Positions 1 through 11,906 of a stretch of DNA of 64,000 nt are shown piece after piece. Position 1 is the first letter of the stretch. The number at the start of each line of letters is the position of its first letter. Source of the DNA: Urophycis tenuis (lineage: Eukaryota; Chordata; Actinopteri; Gadiformes; Phycidae); contig JAXIVH010000017.1 in assembly GCA_036785325.1 (NCBI GenBank), forward strand, positions 168,625 through 232,624, read 5' to 3'. The notes below the pieces were generated by a model. That model ran no database searches. It was not told the origin of the DNA and saw nothing but the letters and a program-made list of their open reading frames with translations. The position numbers and the translations under genes are program-made.

Positions 1-874
1 GTGATCATCAGGGAAGTGCTCTTCCTTTTATGACATGACAATTGACCGACCCAATCCATACAGTCACTCGTACCCACTCCCACCCTGTGCTAGCGTCCAG
101 TTAGCGGCCAGGTGCTCCAAAAACTATACGGTTCAAGGAAAGCCACAGCGAGTGTGCGAAACAGGGCAACCGTGCAGGATTTTCCGTAGAACCGACGTGA
201 GTGACACGCAATCCCCTGGTCGAGCTTAGAGGAAAGAGACTCGCGGCTTCACGCCAAGGCTTTGTTGGAATTATGGATGTAAGACGAACGCCAAGCCGCT
301 TTAACAATACCCCCGACGCTTGCCGCAAACAGCCACACGCGTCCAACAAGACACGGAGGAAGAAGGTGAACGTGGCAACAAGGCGAACGGAGGTCTCCTT
401 ACGGTCACGCGCGGACAACATGCAAGTAGCGCATGGAAGCACGGTACATCATCCTAAATGCAGAGTACAGTATAATACTGTACAATACTGAACAAACAAG
501 CAAAGGAACCCCTAGGATTTCCCTCTTATCCTTCTCGTTTAAGTACGACTTCAACGTGCAAGGTGGGGTGACTTGGCTCTTCAAATGTGTAAAAAAAAGA
601 AGAGAGGACTTAAATTGGTTTTAAATAAACTGTGTGTGTTTTCTTTGTTGCTATTGGTGTCCATTGCTTGTTTTGGGTCGTTTGGGGAGCCTCGTAAAAT
701 CCTGAATGCAAGCATCGACTGCATTACAGTGCCGTTTACGTTACCCAGTCAGTCCTGGTGTGCATTTTACTGTGTTTAAGCGTGGAATTAACACTTTCAC
801 AATAAACAGTTTGTGAAACTGCATTATGCTCCATTCATTTCAATTTACAAATGCTGTTTTTTTGTTTCACTGTT

Positions 875-880
<6 letters not shown>
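1..880. other. Unannotated spacer
   Basis: No coding exon, RNA gene or recognisable repeat is visible. The first 450 bases are somewhat richer in CpG than what follows. The short open frames here have no family resemblance and no splice-site framing. Confidence 0.5.

Positions 881-954
<74 letters not shown>
881..954. repeat. (AT)n microsatellite
   Basis: About 74 bases of uninterrupted TA dinucleotide, self-complementary and able to form a cruciform. Confidence 0.97.
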
Positions 955-957
<3 letters not shown>

Positions 958-3048
958 TTGATTAGTCTTGCATGTGGTCCACTGCTGCATCAATCAATTG
1001 GTTATTCATTTAAGTGCAACTCTTTTGATATTTATATATACCGTATATATACATTTTTAGCACTGCCGTATAGATTTTGTTCAACGTGCTTGTTAGCTTT
1101 TTCAAGATTCAATAGTGCCACCCGTCTGTCGGAGTGCCACTCACCTCTCCTAAAGCAACTAGGTCTGTAAAAGATCATCAAAAATCACATTTTGAACAAA
1201 AGTGCTATGGGTGACTGTAAAACAATATAGCATAACCGATACTATGATCTACTTCTCTTGCTATTTTGTGCTATTTTCTAGTAATAGCTTCAGTGCTACG
1301 ACAAATACTACATGGTCATTATTGACTTATTGATTGTCAACTGTCCTTCAATTTGTTTAAGATTACAACTCATATGTGAACAGTGTGGTTGTGATTCATC
1401 AAGTGCAAAATTGCCCGCAAGATAGGGAAGGAAGACACACACCCACACACACACACGTAATACTAATAAAGACAAGTTCTAAGTAGCCATGTTGGATGAC
1501 ACTAAACATTAAGAATTAAAAAAAAATTTTTTTCGTAAGTTTTGGGTTTTATGTATGCGTCTGATATTTAATTTATGTGATGTTTTATTCACTCCTGTTT
1601 AAGGGGCTTAAACATTCAGTGAATGTCAATGACCAATTACAATAGGCTTCAAACAAGGGTTTCTTTGGGGATATGAGAGACATTTAACCACATTAAACCC
1701 AGAAATATTTCAAAGCTATTAATAAATAACAACTGCTAAACAAGTTGTTTTTGTAGTTGAACACTCAATAATTGAAAAACAAAAAATGGTTAATATTAAT
1801 TCTTATGTATGTATGTATGTATGTATGTATGTATTATAGATATCTATAAGCATCAGACAAAATAACACAACAAAAGTTGGATATATATTATTGCCCCGAA
1901 ATATATGTTTCCAAAAGTTATTCATATTATTTTCAAACCAGTAAACCTTTGTTATTGCTTTAAGTGTTTTTTGTTGTCGTTGTTTTTTTTAGGGCAAAGT
2001 CGTTTGGTTTAATCGAGCATAATCCTGGTAAAACAGGCTGGCAGCATTTAGCAAATGTAACCAGGTACTCTGAGCAGTCATTAGGAAAGCAAAGTCATCA
2101 GAAAGGTATGTCAACTTGAGAATAACCACTCCCTCTGTTGTGATAGTTGTGGTCCATTTTCGCCCTCTACAGGTGTAACTGAGAGAGGAGAGCAATAGCG
2201 CGTGGATGAGTTGTTCCTTTCCCGAGAGAGACGCCAGCACCACGGTAGCGCCAGCAGGTAGCTGTTGTGCATGTAGATGAAGTAGCCTAGAGAATTACAA
2301 TTAGTAGAGAATTGGAAAGTATAGATAAATAAGAGATTCTTGAAAGCTGATGAGCAGACTTGTAGGACAGCCACGGAGTTGCTGAACCGCCTGAACGGCG
2401 AGTTATTCCTGTGAGTTAGCGGCGAGCTGAGTAATGAGTTAGTGTTTCGCTCTAACGCTAATGTGGCTGACCTTGAGAATTGTGGCCATCGTATATGTTC
2501 TAAAAAAAAAAAACAGTCGGGATAAGCTAATAACCCACTGAAGCAACCAGTGGTAATGTTCATTTGAAATTGTTCAGTTGAATGTTGTGTATTTAGAGAA
2601 AAATGTTGGCCTATGTATGTATGTTGCTTACGTAAGTGTTATTAGGTTATTAAGTACCACCAAGTATGTAAATGTTACTAGTTATTTGGCTACAACCAGA
2701 AACAGTGGACATATAAGGTAAGCTAGTCAATTAAATGGGACAGATAAGACTACGGTTGAAGTTAAAATATGTAGGTGAAATGTTGTAAAATATGTTGTTA
2801 TTGAGATATGTAAGGTTATTGGATTCCTGAGAAGAAACACAAGTGAACTGTAGATATCGATAACTGAGTGATTACTGTGCAGGCTGTTTTTTTGATGAGA
2901 CTATACTCCAGACAGAACTGTTCAGCTCGAGTCACCATTATCCCACTGTCCTTCTCCATTCCTCTGGGAGCCAGGATAGACAGTTTCCCCATTAAGGGTG
3001 GCGGTAGGAACTTGAGTTCACTCAAATCAAACTTGTGGTTGGACAAAC
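955..3048. other. AT-rich spacer with minor simple repeats
   Basis: There is no convincing gene. It holds a short CA tract near 1437-1456 and an ATGT tetranucleotide run at about 1804-1834. The open frames on the minus strand at 2111-2563 look random in composition. Confidence 0.5.
1804..1834. repeat. (ATGT)n microsatellite
   Basis: About seven to eight copies of the tetranucleotide in AT-rich DNA. Confidence 0.93.
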
Positions 3049-3057
3049 CTAAAGACT

Positions 3058-3405
3058 TGGGTTGCCAACCATCCCAGATAGTGCGGGACGTCCCGTATTT
3101 CGAGGTGATTTTGATTTGTCCCATACGGGACAGCTCCTGTCCCGCATTTCCATCACAGCCTCGTCGGCCTTGTCAAGTTGTCAATGGCCATAGTAGGCTA
3201 CTAAACCAAATAATATTCAAACCAAATAACACTGTAAACCAAATGATTTTATTATAGAGTGGAGCTTTGCTGTAAACGCGCCGAAACTCACGCACAAGTT
3301 GCTATGGGTCACACGGAGGGCACGAGCACTGTAGGTTTATGGTAGGGGCGCGCACACCTGGAACAAAGTGTCCTGCATTTGGGGTTGAGAAAGTTGGCAA
3401 TCCTA
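3058..3405. mobile_element. Short inverted-repeat DNA transposon (MITE-like), 9-bp TSD
   Basis: The left end TGGGTTGCC and the right end GGCAATCCTA are imperfect inverted repeats. The 348-bp body has no coding capacity. The 9-mer CTAAAGACT lies directly outside both ends (3049-3057 and 3406-3414) and reads as a target-site duplication. Internal motifs GGGACGTCCCG and ACGGGACAG are themselves palindromic. A 9-bp duplication fits MULE-type or hAT-type insertion, so the superfamily is left open. Confidence 0.65.
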
Positions 3406-3414
3406 CTAAAGACT

Positions 3415-4111
3415 GATTTTTGTATTTCACTTGTTATTTCTTTAAGAATTTATTTAAGACTGTTTCATTTCTTGTTTATTTTTTGTTTATTCTTGTTGGG
3501 TTCTAATGTTTTTTTCAACTTTAATTGGTTTAGGTTATGGATGCAATTTATTTCATGCCCAAGTGTACAAGTTCAATGATTTCTGAAACAAAATGAAAAG
3601 TGTAATGCTGTAAATGAAAACCATATGCAAGGTTAGGAAATTGGCGTGAAAGAGAAATGAAAATACAATACAATTCAAGATTTTCGGTTGTTGGTGTGAG
3701 TTTTTGTTAAGGGAAGGATTAAGTAAAGTCATTGTGTACTTCACTGCTTTGCCGTATGCCAGTCTCCTCTTAGAACCTAGACACTTAGATCAGCCCGTGA
3801 AAGTTGCCAACACTCACCAAGTGGCTTACACAAGCATCTTCAGAGAAACAATGGAGGTACATGATTCTTGTATTGGGAAAAGTTCAGGCCCTAGGCACAA
3901 ACACCAAAGGATCCATGTGTAAAGGGCAGTGACTGTCATGGAGTCCGGTATGGGTGAGCCTTCAGCCATGGTGGGAGAGGCTGAGTTAATTAGTGGTACC
4001 CTGTGGGTCAGGGACGGGCAAAGTGGACTTGTCTGTTAGTGGATCGCCCATACCTGGATTGAGAAGAGGATCAAAGAACTATATGGGAAAGAAGCTTTCT
4101 ACATGCATGGA

Positions 4112-4113
<2 letters not shown>
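3415..4113. other. Unannotated AT-rich spacer
   Basis: Nothing beyond AT-rich unique-looking sequence is visible. Confidence 0.45.

Positions 4114-4156
<43 letters not shown>
4114..4156. repeat. (AT)n microsatellite
   Basis: An uninterrupted TA run of about 43 bases. Confidence 0.96.
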
Positions 4157-4160
<4 letters not shown>

Positions 4161-4928
4161 AATGTTTATCAAATGGAATACTAACAAGCAAAGTAAAGGC
4201 TGTCATATAATTTGATGTTATAATTAGTTTAATTAATTACTTTAATTTGTCCATGACATCTTCTTAATATTTCCAAAGGTCACGGTCCATGCCGTGTCTC
4301 AGTATTAATGTTCTACAGTAATCCGGACGTTTTAATTAAAAACTTTACTAGGTACAGAAACTACTTTAACCTGCACAACAAGTGTGGTATAAATTGTCTT
4401 GTTTTTCCACAAATGGGAAGGGAGAACAATCTATAAGGATTAGCAGACAAAGGCTACAAAATTGGGCTAATGAGTGGAATCATTTCAATGGAATTTAAGT
4501 TTAAAGATGGCCTTTACCTTCTCCTTTCCTTGCAGGAATTAATATTTAGCATAAATAAAGTCCACAGCCAAAAGTTATTATGTGATGCTATGGGATGTTT
4601 TCTTGTAATGTGTCTTCACTATTCCACATATTGTCGTAGGTACTTAACTTGTAAAACCTGAACTACGGAATGTGTAAGGTCTGTGTGGGTGAGGATGCAG
4701 TTTTTCACTGCCTTCAGACACTTTTTTCTTAATGTTTGCCACTTTCTGTGTATGGGTGGATTTGGATTTGAGGAAACAACTCAATGTTTGACATTTTGAA
4801 CAGTTGCATAAGCATCGTCCTTGATTGTTTCTGTGGGACTAAAATTCAAGAAGTTTCTAGTCTAATCCTCCTGATTGAACTCTGATGACCGAGTACCAGC
4901 TGGTGAAAGTAATGGCTAATTGGAGTTG
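4157..4928. other. Unannotated AT-rich spacer
   Basis: No gene or repeat is recognised in this stretch. Confidence 0.45.
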
Positions 4929-5060
4929 GTCATTTACATTTAGCAGACGCTTTTGTCCAAAGCGACTTACAATCAGTACATTTGTGGGGTACAGTGTCTT
5001 CCTCAAGGGCACTTCGACATGCGGAGGTGGGGATCGAACCGACGCCTGACTGTATCATGG
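4929..5060 (-). mobile_element. tRNA-derived SINE fragment (5'-truncated)
   Basis: Read on the minus strand it carries a B box GGTTCGATCC (near 5030-5039), a short body, and the tail TGTAAGTCGCTTTGGACAAA followed by AGCGTCTGCTAAATGTAAATG. This tail type is shared by fish SINEs and L2-clade LINEs. The same family occurs complete at 39081-39260 on the plus strand. The A-box end is missing here. A MITE begins 28 bp beyond. Confidence 0.8.
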
Positions 5061-5088
5061 TCTGTGTCTGTGTCTGTTGGTTGTCATG

Positions 5089-5495
5089 CAGTACGTTTAC
5101 ATGCAGCAAGAAATTTGAATTTCTAATCGTATAAGACATCGTTCGGACTTTTTAAGTGCATGTAAACACCTTAATCCGACCTACTTCTGACCTTTTTCGG
5201 ACCTATTTCGGACATCTAAAATTGGATAACTACACCTGGATAATTCGATCATAGTCGGACTTTTAACGGCATGTATACTCAGCAATCGGATCTGAATCGG
5301 ATTTTGCATTCTGCGCACGCGCAGTGCCATTCTGCACATGCGCAGCGCCACATAGCGTCCAGAGTCAGCCCATGCTCCGGCTGTTAATCCGATTCTCTGA
5401 ACGGCATGTATACTCGGACAAGTGATCCGGTCTTACGCATGTCATTATCTGATCCAATCAGAAATTCGAATTTCTTGCTGCATGTAAACGTACTG
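5089..5495. mobile_element. 407-bp MITE with about 36-bp terminal inverted repeats
   Basis: The ends CAGTACGTTTACATGCAGCA and its complement (...GCTGCATGTAAACGTACTG) are nearly perfect inverted repeats of about 36 bp, with one mismatch visible. The trinucleotide ATG flanks both ends (5086-5088 and 5496-5498). A 3-bp duplication fits CACTA/EnSpm or PIF-Harbinger type elements. There is no coding capacity. The interior holds repeated CGGA/TCCG motifs and a subterminal GCATGTAAACACC copy. Confidence 0.82.
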
Positions 5496-5499
5496 ATGT

Positions 5500-5803
5500 T
5501 TTGGTTGATTTCCTTTGTGTGTCCTGTTCACCCTCTGTGTTTTCCCTCCTTTGTTGATTGCCCCATTGTGTTCACCTGTGCCTCATTCCCTCACGTCTTT
5601 TGTTTGTAATTAGTTCTTTGTGTATTTAAGTCCAGTCTTCTGTTGAGTCCTGGTCCGAGTCTTGTTGTTGCTATTAGTCGTTTCGCCTGTTCCCGTTTCC
5701 CTGTCCATACCTGTCTTTGTAAGTACGATTAAAGAGGTAAAAGCTACTTGTGGCTGCGACTACTCTCTGCATCTGGGTCCATCTTCACCGCTAACCGTGA
5801 CAG
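5500..5803 (+). mobile_element. Possible solo LTR or retroelement 3' end
   Basis: Pyrimidine-rich sequence contains a TATA-like TATTTAAG at about 5623, a GATTAAAG polyadenylation-like signal near 5728, and ends in CCGTGACAG. I recall this layout from fish LTR retrotransposon ends. No partner LTR, primer-binding site or coding part is present, so the call is tentative. Confidence 0.35.
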
Positions 5804-5929
5804 ACCGGACTTGACTTGGACAACAGAAGACACTTTATTGCTCTTCATTCCTCCAGCTTCTTTCTGAAAGAAAAGCCCATTTGGTCAACTCGATGATTAA
5901 GTGTATACATACATTTTTTTTTACATTGA

Positions 5930-6140
5930 GTCACAGTGTTCTAGTCTCCATGGTCTTCACCGGCCCACCATTGAACCACATTGGTTTATGTTGGAGAATT
6001 GAGTTAGCACAGCCGGTGGTTGAGTGACACGTCTCTGTGTGGTCCAGAGGTTTGGTTCCAGAGTTTGCCTGCCAGAGTGAGGAGTTCTCCCCGGGAAAGG
6101 CCTTTGATTGGTGTTTCCAACAGGTCAGGGGAGTTTTTAC
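5930..6140 (+). mobile_element. Possible degenerate tRNA-like SINE
   Basis: A-box-like GTGGTTGAGTGACA (from about 6020) and B-box-like GGTTTGGTTCC (from about 6049) lie about 30 bp apart, as in tRNA-derived SINE heads. No diagnostic tail was found. Confidence 0.3.
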
Positions 6141-6580
6141 TCCGGTGGCTGATTTATAGCTATTTAGTGATATCACACCTTGGCGGTGGAATATTGTTTG
6201 GCATTTTTACATTTTACAATGTGCACTCTGTGACCTCTCTGTACTTGAGCATTGATTAGAGAGAGGAACCATGGAGGTGGCGCTGCATGAGAATCACAAC
6301 GCCACAGAAATCAGGGACCAGACATTGGATTTGAATTGAAATGTGCATCAACTTGCACACGTTAAAATCTGAACAGGTAGTCCACGCCACCCTGATTAAA
6401 TAGCATATTTTAATATTCATATTATTCTGTGGGGGCAACCTTTCTCAAATCTTTCCCTCTCTCTCTCTCTTGGTCGCTTTCTCTCCCCCCCTTCACCTTC
6501 ATACTCTTTTTAGAGAAAGTGAAAATATTTACAGTGTCAGCCTCATCAATCACTTAAAACGGCTCTCCACCATATCAGTT

Positions 6581-6645
6581 ACACACACACACACACACAC
6601 AAACACTCTCACACACGCACACAAAAGACGTACACACACAAGTGG
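6581..6645. repeat. (CA)n microsatellite, interrupted
   Basis: A pure ACAC run at 6581-6600, then degenerate ACAC with T and G interruptions. Confidence 0.93.
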
Positions 6646-6939
6646 ATCACGTACCCAAAGGGAAAAGTGGAGGCTGTTGCAGTCTACTGGTCCCGGCAGC
6701 TCAAGCCTTTCCAGTGCAAGATTTTGTGCTTCATCAGCATGAGCAGAAAAGAGCCATAAAAGTGAACCGCGTGGTAAAAAGACAGCAAGATGTATTACAA
6801 TTTATGACATAATACAATGTGTGGCACTCACCACGGATTGCTGTGGTCCACCACTGTGGTGCGCCTACACACGGCATGTGGAGGAGGCCTATCTTATTTT
6901 ACAGGAGGCAATAAACACCTGTGGTTTATTTTTTTATCT

Positions 6940-7115
6940 GACCATTTGGCAGACGCATTTAATCCAAAGCGAATTCAGATACATGTTGTTAGGGAGAAGG
7001 TAGGGGTGGCGTCGGGCAGTTGCGCACATCAGGGATCAAACTTGGTGCCTGAGTTTCCTCTCCTCAGTGCGGACCCCACTTGGAGTCGCCTGATATGCAG
7101 ACGGGCTCAGGGAAA
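6940..7115 (-). mobile_element. Degenerate tRNA-type SINE
   Basis: On the minus strand a B-box-like GTTTGATCCCTG (near 7030) is followed by a short body and a decayed tail, GCTTTGGATTAAATGCGTCTGCCAAATGG in two halves (about 6950-6985). The tail is the diagnostic part. The head is more diverged than in the 39-kb copy. Confidence 0.6.
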
Positions 7116-9109
7116 GATTGCTGACGTATAGTTGATGGTAAGAAAAAAAAAGTTCAACGGTAAACGGTCCCTTATATACAAACTTTTGATGGGTAGCCAC
7201 AAGTTTACAACTCCTAGATACTTCTCTGGGACTTGTAGATGCTGATATTTACAGGTTAAATGTTAATTGGGTTTGGACAATGGGTGGGCCCAGCAGAGGC
7301 ACAAATATGAAAGAAGAAGTGAGGGTTGCAAAGAATACATTACCCATAAATCATCGGGTCACTGTTTGGCCAGCCGAGGTTTGGAACCGCTGCCCTGGCG
7401 ACTGCACTGTCCTACCCCTGATTAGATTCCTCCGAGCGATCAATAGCCAACAGTTTCTCTGACTTAAGTTCCCTCAAGGTTACGATGTTGTACTTCCTTT
7501 CATTCCCAGAACAAAAGGCAGACGAGAGTGATCAAAAAAAAAAAGCTTGACATTTCCCTGCTCTTTACATACTATTTATGGGGTTTCATGCTAAAATTAT
7601 AATGTATGGGAGAAAGGTTTACTTATAATCAATCAATATCCAATTAGGTGAAGTGAAGCCCTAAACTGAGTAAGGAAATGGTTCGAAGTAGGATAGAAAA
7701 AGCAACGGGAAATGTACTTCATTGCTGAAGGGAAAATACTGAATCAGTAGGTTATGCACTACATTTTGTGCATTGGTTGTTATTATGCTATACACCAGGG
7801 GTTCTCTGTACAATCTCAGTATGCTGTTGGGACCCCAGCACATACCAATGAGAAGAATCCCCTCTTTAGACTACTATATATTGTGGTCCTCAGTGCATTG
7901 TCAAGCTGTGGTCCTCCTGCAACTAGATCCCGACCCACTTTTGGTCCCGACCCATCGGAGAAACACTGCCTCCATATTGCATGGCTTAATAATAACCCAA
8001 ACAACATCTCTTGTTCGGTCAACGCAAATCGTCAGCTGGCTTAGTTCCGGTCTATTCCCTGGCGGCGACATTTTCAAGGACACTTTAGTGAGCATCCCTC
8101 CTGTCAGAACCCCCTTCTGCTTCTGTCCTCCTTTTAGGGAATACTTTCCCCTCATCCGAATGCTCCGCGGTCCCCTCCCTTGGGAGGGAGCCCCTGAACC
8201 CAGCACCACCAGGTTCACCCACAATGCTTCCTCCTAAACGGCAAGAAAAGCCTTCGTCTTCCGACCATGGCTGAGCGGCTCGCATCGCATCGCAGCAGCA
8301 GCAGCAGCAGCAACAACGCATCACATTCCTGAAGGCCAGGCGAGGCCACATCCTGTTTTTAGGTTCGTTTGATACCGAGAGAACAAACACTAATCTTTTC
8401 TAACACCTCTTCTCGAGCAAAATAGAAATCCATTCTGTTCTCCGCTGGCCTCCTGTTTTCGACGTCCGGGAACTCGTCAGCCCACACACCTCTCTGTACT
8501 CTGTACCCCCGTCCAACTCACTGCCACTTCCTGATCGTCCTGGGTCCCCCCCCCCCCCCCCCCCCGCCCTTTTCTCAAAATAGCTTTTCTCTCTCTTAAT
8601 AAAATTGGTCGACTGAAGACTACGTCCTCGACTCATAAGAGCACCTCTCAGACACTGGCTATGGCAATCGCTTTAGTTCTCTTTGACAGAGGAAAGGGGT
8701 ATTTTGGGGCACGATAGTAACAATTCTTTAGAATTTTCTTTCTTTCTTTTTTTTTGAACTGTTGGGAGTCCTTGGTTTCTCCTTTTCTCCTGTGAATTGT
8801 GTTTGACCACAGAAAATGTCTTGCTGCTTGAACAGAATCATCGAAAAGGAAATATGGTTGCATGATGAAATATTATTGACACATTAAAGTGATGTAATTC
8901 TATAATACCGCAGTGCTATATCACTATCAGTGGGGTTTGTGCAGTAGGAGGCCAAGTTGAGCTCTAAACTAAACTAAGCTTATTTAGTCTGTAGGCCTAT
9001 AGCATGTATGACTTATGACAATGAAACAACAATGTTGAAATGGCAATCTCATGACGTTATATCGCCAATATCAACGCTGTTATATTTAAATTATTATAAC
9101 TGCCGAAGT
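7116..9109. other. Unannotated spacer with a CAG run and a poly-C run
   Basis: There is no exon I can support. A short (CAG)n lies at about 8292-8310 and a C homopolymer at 8546-8565. The stretch 8040-8500 is relatively rich in CpG, but no promoter elements or coding sequence accompany it. Confidence 0.45.
8546..8565. repeat. Poly-C tract
   Basis: About 20 consecutive C residues. Its exact length is probably unreliable in the assembly. Confidence 0.9.
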
Positions 9110-9173
9110 TTCATGTTTTCCATTCTAATGTTAATATTTGAGAAAATATTAACATTAGAATGGAAAACATGAA
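9110..9173. repeat. Perfect 30-bp inverted repeat with 4-nt loop
   Basis: Positions 9110-9139 and 9144-9173 are exact reverse complements, separated by GAGA. The pairing continues outward imperfectly (GAAG/CTTC at 9105-9108 and 9175-9178). The arms are AT-rich and not simple sequence. It may be a real foldback, a templated inversion, or an assembly artefact. Confidence 0.95.
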
Positions 9174-9469
9174 CCTTCTGCGGGGGTTGAATAAAATTAA
9201 TAGAAGGATGGCAAAGCTAGGTTGAGGCCTTGCACGGTCTTGGAGCCAAACCCCTCCAGGTGCAGAGTCCTTGATCCAGATGGCGACGGCTCCTGATGGA
9301 AAATGCGCCGTCACCCCTCGCTCTTTAGCGCTGACATCCGTGGCCATGGCGACGGGTCAAAGCCGGGTTAAGAGCTCTAAAATGTAACTCGGGGTGAGCC
9401 CATGGAAGGCTTTAAAAGTATCACAGAGGAAAAAAAATGTATATCCATTGGAAATGTGTTGAGGAGCCA

Positions 9470-9480
9470 AATATATATTC

Positions 9481-9506
<26 letters not shown>
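9470..9506. repeat. (AT)n microsatellite
   Basis: A TA run with a single TTC interruption. Confidence 0.93.
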
Positions 9507-9511
<5 letters not shown>

Positions 9512-10349
9512 GTGCTTCCCGTCCCTGAGTCTACTTACATTTCCGGCAACCGAATCCGGCGCAATCTGCCGGCAATTTCACTTTGCCGCCAGATTCTACA
9601 ATTTCACGCCAATGAGGGTATTTGAATAACGTGCAAATAAATAAAACCATTTATAGCTTTGGTTTAGAGACGGACACGTCGGAGGATTCAAAGCCACTGC
9701 CATAAACCACAGCTGGGTTTTGAGAGGTTTTATGCACTGACCGGCGTGGAGATAAAACCACAGGTCCATTCATTCCAGTTCACGACTCGTCGCAGCTGGT
9801 CAAGAGGGAGCGTGTGGAGATTAAACAGGCGGGGGGGGGGGCTACCTGACCTTTCCCTGGAAGCCGCAGGGGACGGAGAGCAGATGCGGCTAGTCAACCC
9901 CTTCCCCCGGGCCCCCGAGGGGGCTAACGGCTCCCCAGCTCCAGAGGTCAAGCCAAAAACCATTTCGTTCAATGGTGTCTTGCACTGACCGGTGGGGATT
10001 CGCTGGAGTTGTAGACTGGAGGGGGATGCTTAGGACGTCAGTGCCAAATGAATAGGTTTAGCCGCAGAGGCACAGAGGGCCAAGCGCGGTGAACCCCGAC
10101 TGCTGCGAGTTCTTACTGTTAAGTCCTCCGTCGGGAGCTTTCCTTCAAATGAACTTAGGGTGATTTGTTTTGTTTTTTTTCAAATACATCATTAATGAGC
10201 TGGTAGGATTTTTGTCCTCTTCCTCAAGGAAGCCTCCTTTAAGCCCTTTAGGGTTGGAACCCAAAACCCTCTGGGGTAACCACAAACTATCCCCATTAGC
10301 TGCATTAGCTGGTAATTAATATTTTTTCGATCATAGTCTTCACAAGCCT
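9507..10349. other. Unannotated, moderately GC-rich spacer
   Basis: No gene is visible. The 12-mer TGCACTGACCGG occurs at 9733-9744 and again at 9981-9992, bracketing 236 bp with a G homopolymer. Other sequence is unremarkable. Confidence 0.4.
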
Positions 10350-10502
10350 ATGGTTAACCTAGCAATTGGAATGCTTGAAACTTGTTGGTGACTTTCTTAC
10401 TGTATTAACAGCAATGAAATGTTTCACCTTCTTCTGACAAATCTACTTATTGTAAGTCGCTTTGGATAAAAGCGTCTGCTAAATGCCCTAAATGTAAATG
10501 TA
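10350..10502 (+). mobile_element. SINE/L2-type 3' tail, copy 1
   Basis: It contains TGTAAGTCGCTTTGGATAAA, then AGCGTCTGCTAAATGCCC and AAATGTAAATG at the 3' end. The 100 bases upstream (ATGGTTAACCTAGCAATT onward) match the reverse complement of 58558-58710 closely, so both belong to one dispersed family. No tRNA-like head is visible. Confidence 0.8.
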
Positions 10503-11790
10503 AGAGCTCAGATGAAGGTGAAATAAAACTCTTGGCCGTGAAGTCATCTTGTAAAGATGAGTTTACCTCTGTGATCAATGGATTGCAGTTGAAGGGCTGG
10601 CTATAATAAAATATGAATCGTGCTTCAATGTTTTTCCATAGGCTGAAATCCCTAATGACGCATCAATCGCGCTCGTGTCTGGGGTGTCTTAGAGAGCTAC
10701 GCTGCTTCAGAAAAGACCAGGATCAAGTGCTCAAAATAGGTCGGCAAGTTGGCTATAAAAAACATACACGTAGTTGGGGTTTTTTATCCTATGGCCGTCA
10801 TCCATTAACCGCTGTCAATAACAAAATGTGCAGTTATAAAACCCAAACTAGCATCAGCCAGCATTACTGGTCCGTTGCACACCACCTTCTGAAATGTTAT
10901 TAGCTGGAATGAGCTCTGGGCCCTGCTTCAAATTCAAGGCATCTAACAATGGCTTTGTTGACGTGGTGGTTTGTAGTTTGGATAAGGTCAGCACACAAGG
11001 TCTAAATCAACAAAATCTTTAGCTGGCCAATAATAAACTGTTATGCTTGTCTCAAGACTGCATTCAGTTTGTAGGTAAATGTTTATGCTCTTCAAACAGA
11101 ACACCAGGCTGCTTTGGGTTTTCAGCCCTGATTACCAGCAATCAAAAGATATGTTAAATATATACTGACTTGGGAATTTGCTGGTGTTATTTCAGCTGTA
11201 GTATTAAATTTTAGATTGCACTCTGCTGAACTGTGCTATCTCTGTTGAATTTAGAATGTGGAATAGTACAATCTCTCAGGTCACTTGGTAGTTTAGTTTT
11301 AGAAACTACCTTGTGCTTTGGATGAATGTTTTCAATTAATACTGTTTCTCCCAATTTGTGAGATATCTTGTTGGTTAGCCAGCATTTCTGTGTTGTACTT
11401 TAGTTCCTCTTTTGACTCATGCCTTTCTAGATGAATCTGGGAGTGTAATGAACTGCCTCTCCTTGATTGTGCTAATGAAGGTCTTAAAGGAGTAATACAA
11501 ATCACCATGTATATGTGTTTATAAAAACGTATAACTGCGGACCACCTAGTTTCAGAGTTGTGAAATGGATGAATTTATCGGCCTTTTCAAATTTGTCGAA
11601 TCTCACACGGTGTTCTCTCAGGTTTCGTTTCAACCTTGTTTGGGTGTTTTATTTTGTGACCTTTCCAATTATAAGTTTCACCACCTTCCTGTATTCAGTA
11701 AGTCATCAAGGTGAAGATATTGCATTGTGGGTATTCTGTATCAGGCAGCTTGGGTACAATGCGTACAAAACAATATTTTATACATTATTT
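10503..11790. other. Unannotated AT-rich spacer
   Basis: No repeat or exon is recognised. Confidence 0.4.
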
Positions 11791-11794
11791 ATAT

Positions 11795-11906
11795 ATACTC
11801 TTTCGGCATCCAGTGTGGGCAACAAAGTAAGCATTTCATTGTTCAGGGAAACGTGTTTATTTACTGCACACATGACAATAAAAGCTTTGAATCTTGAATC
11901 TTGAAT
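11795..11906 (+). mobile_element. LINE-like 3' tail ending in TTGAATC repeats
   Basis: TTTCATTGTTCAGGG, then GCACACATGACAATAAAAGC, then three TTGAATC units. This is a tail type common to fish non-LTR retrotransposons. An inverted, related tail lies at 43113-43200. No reverse transcriptase sequence is present upstream. Confidence 0.6.
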
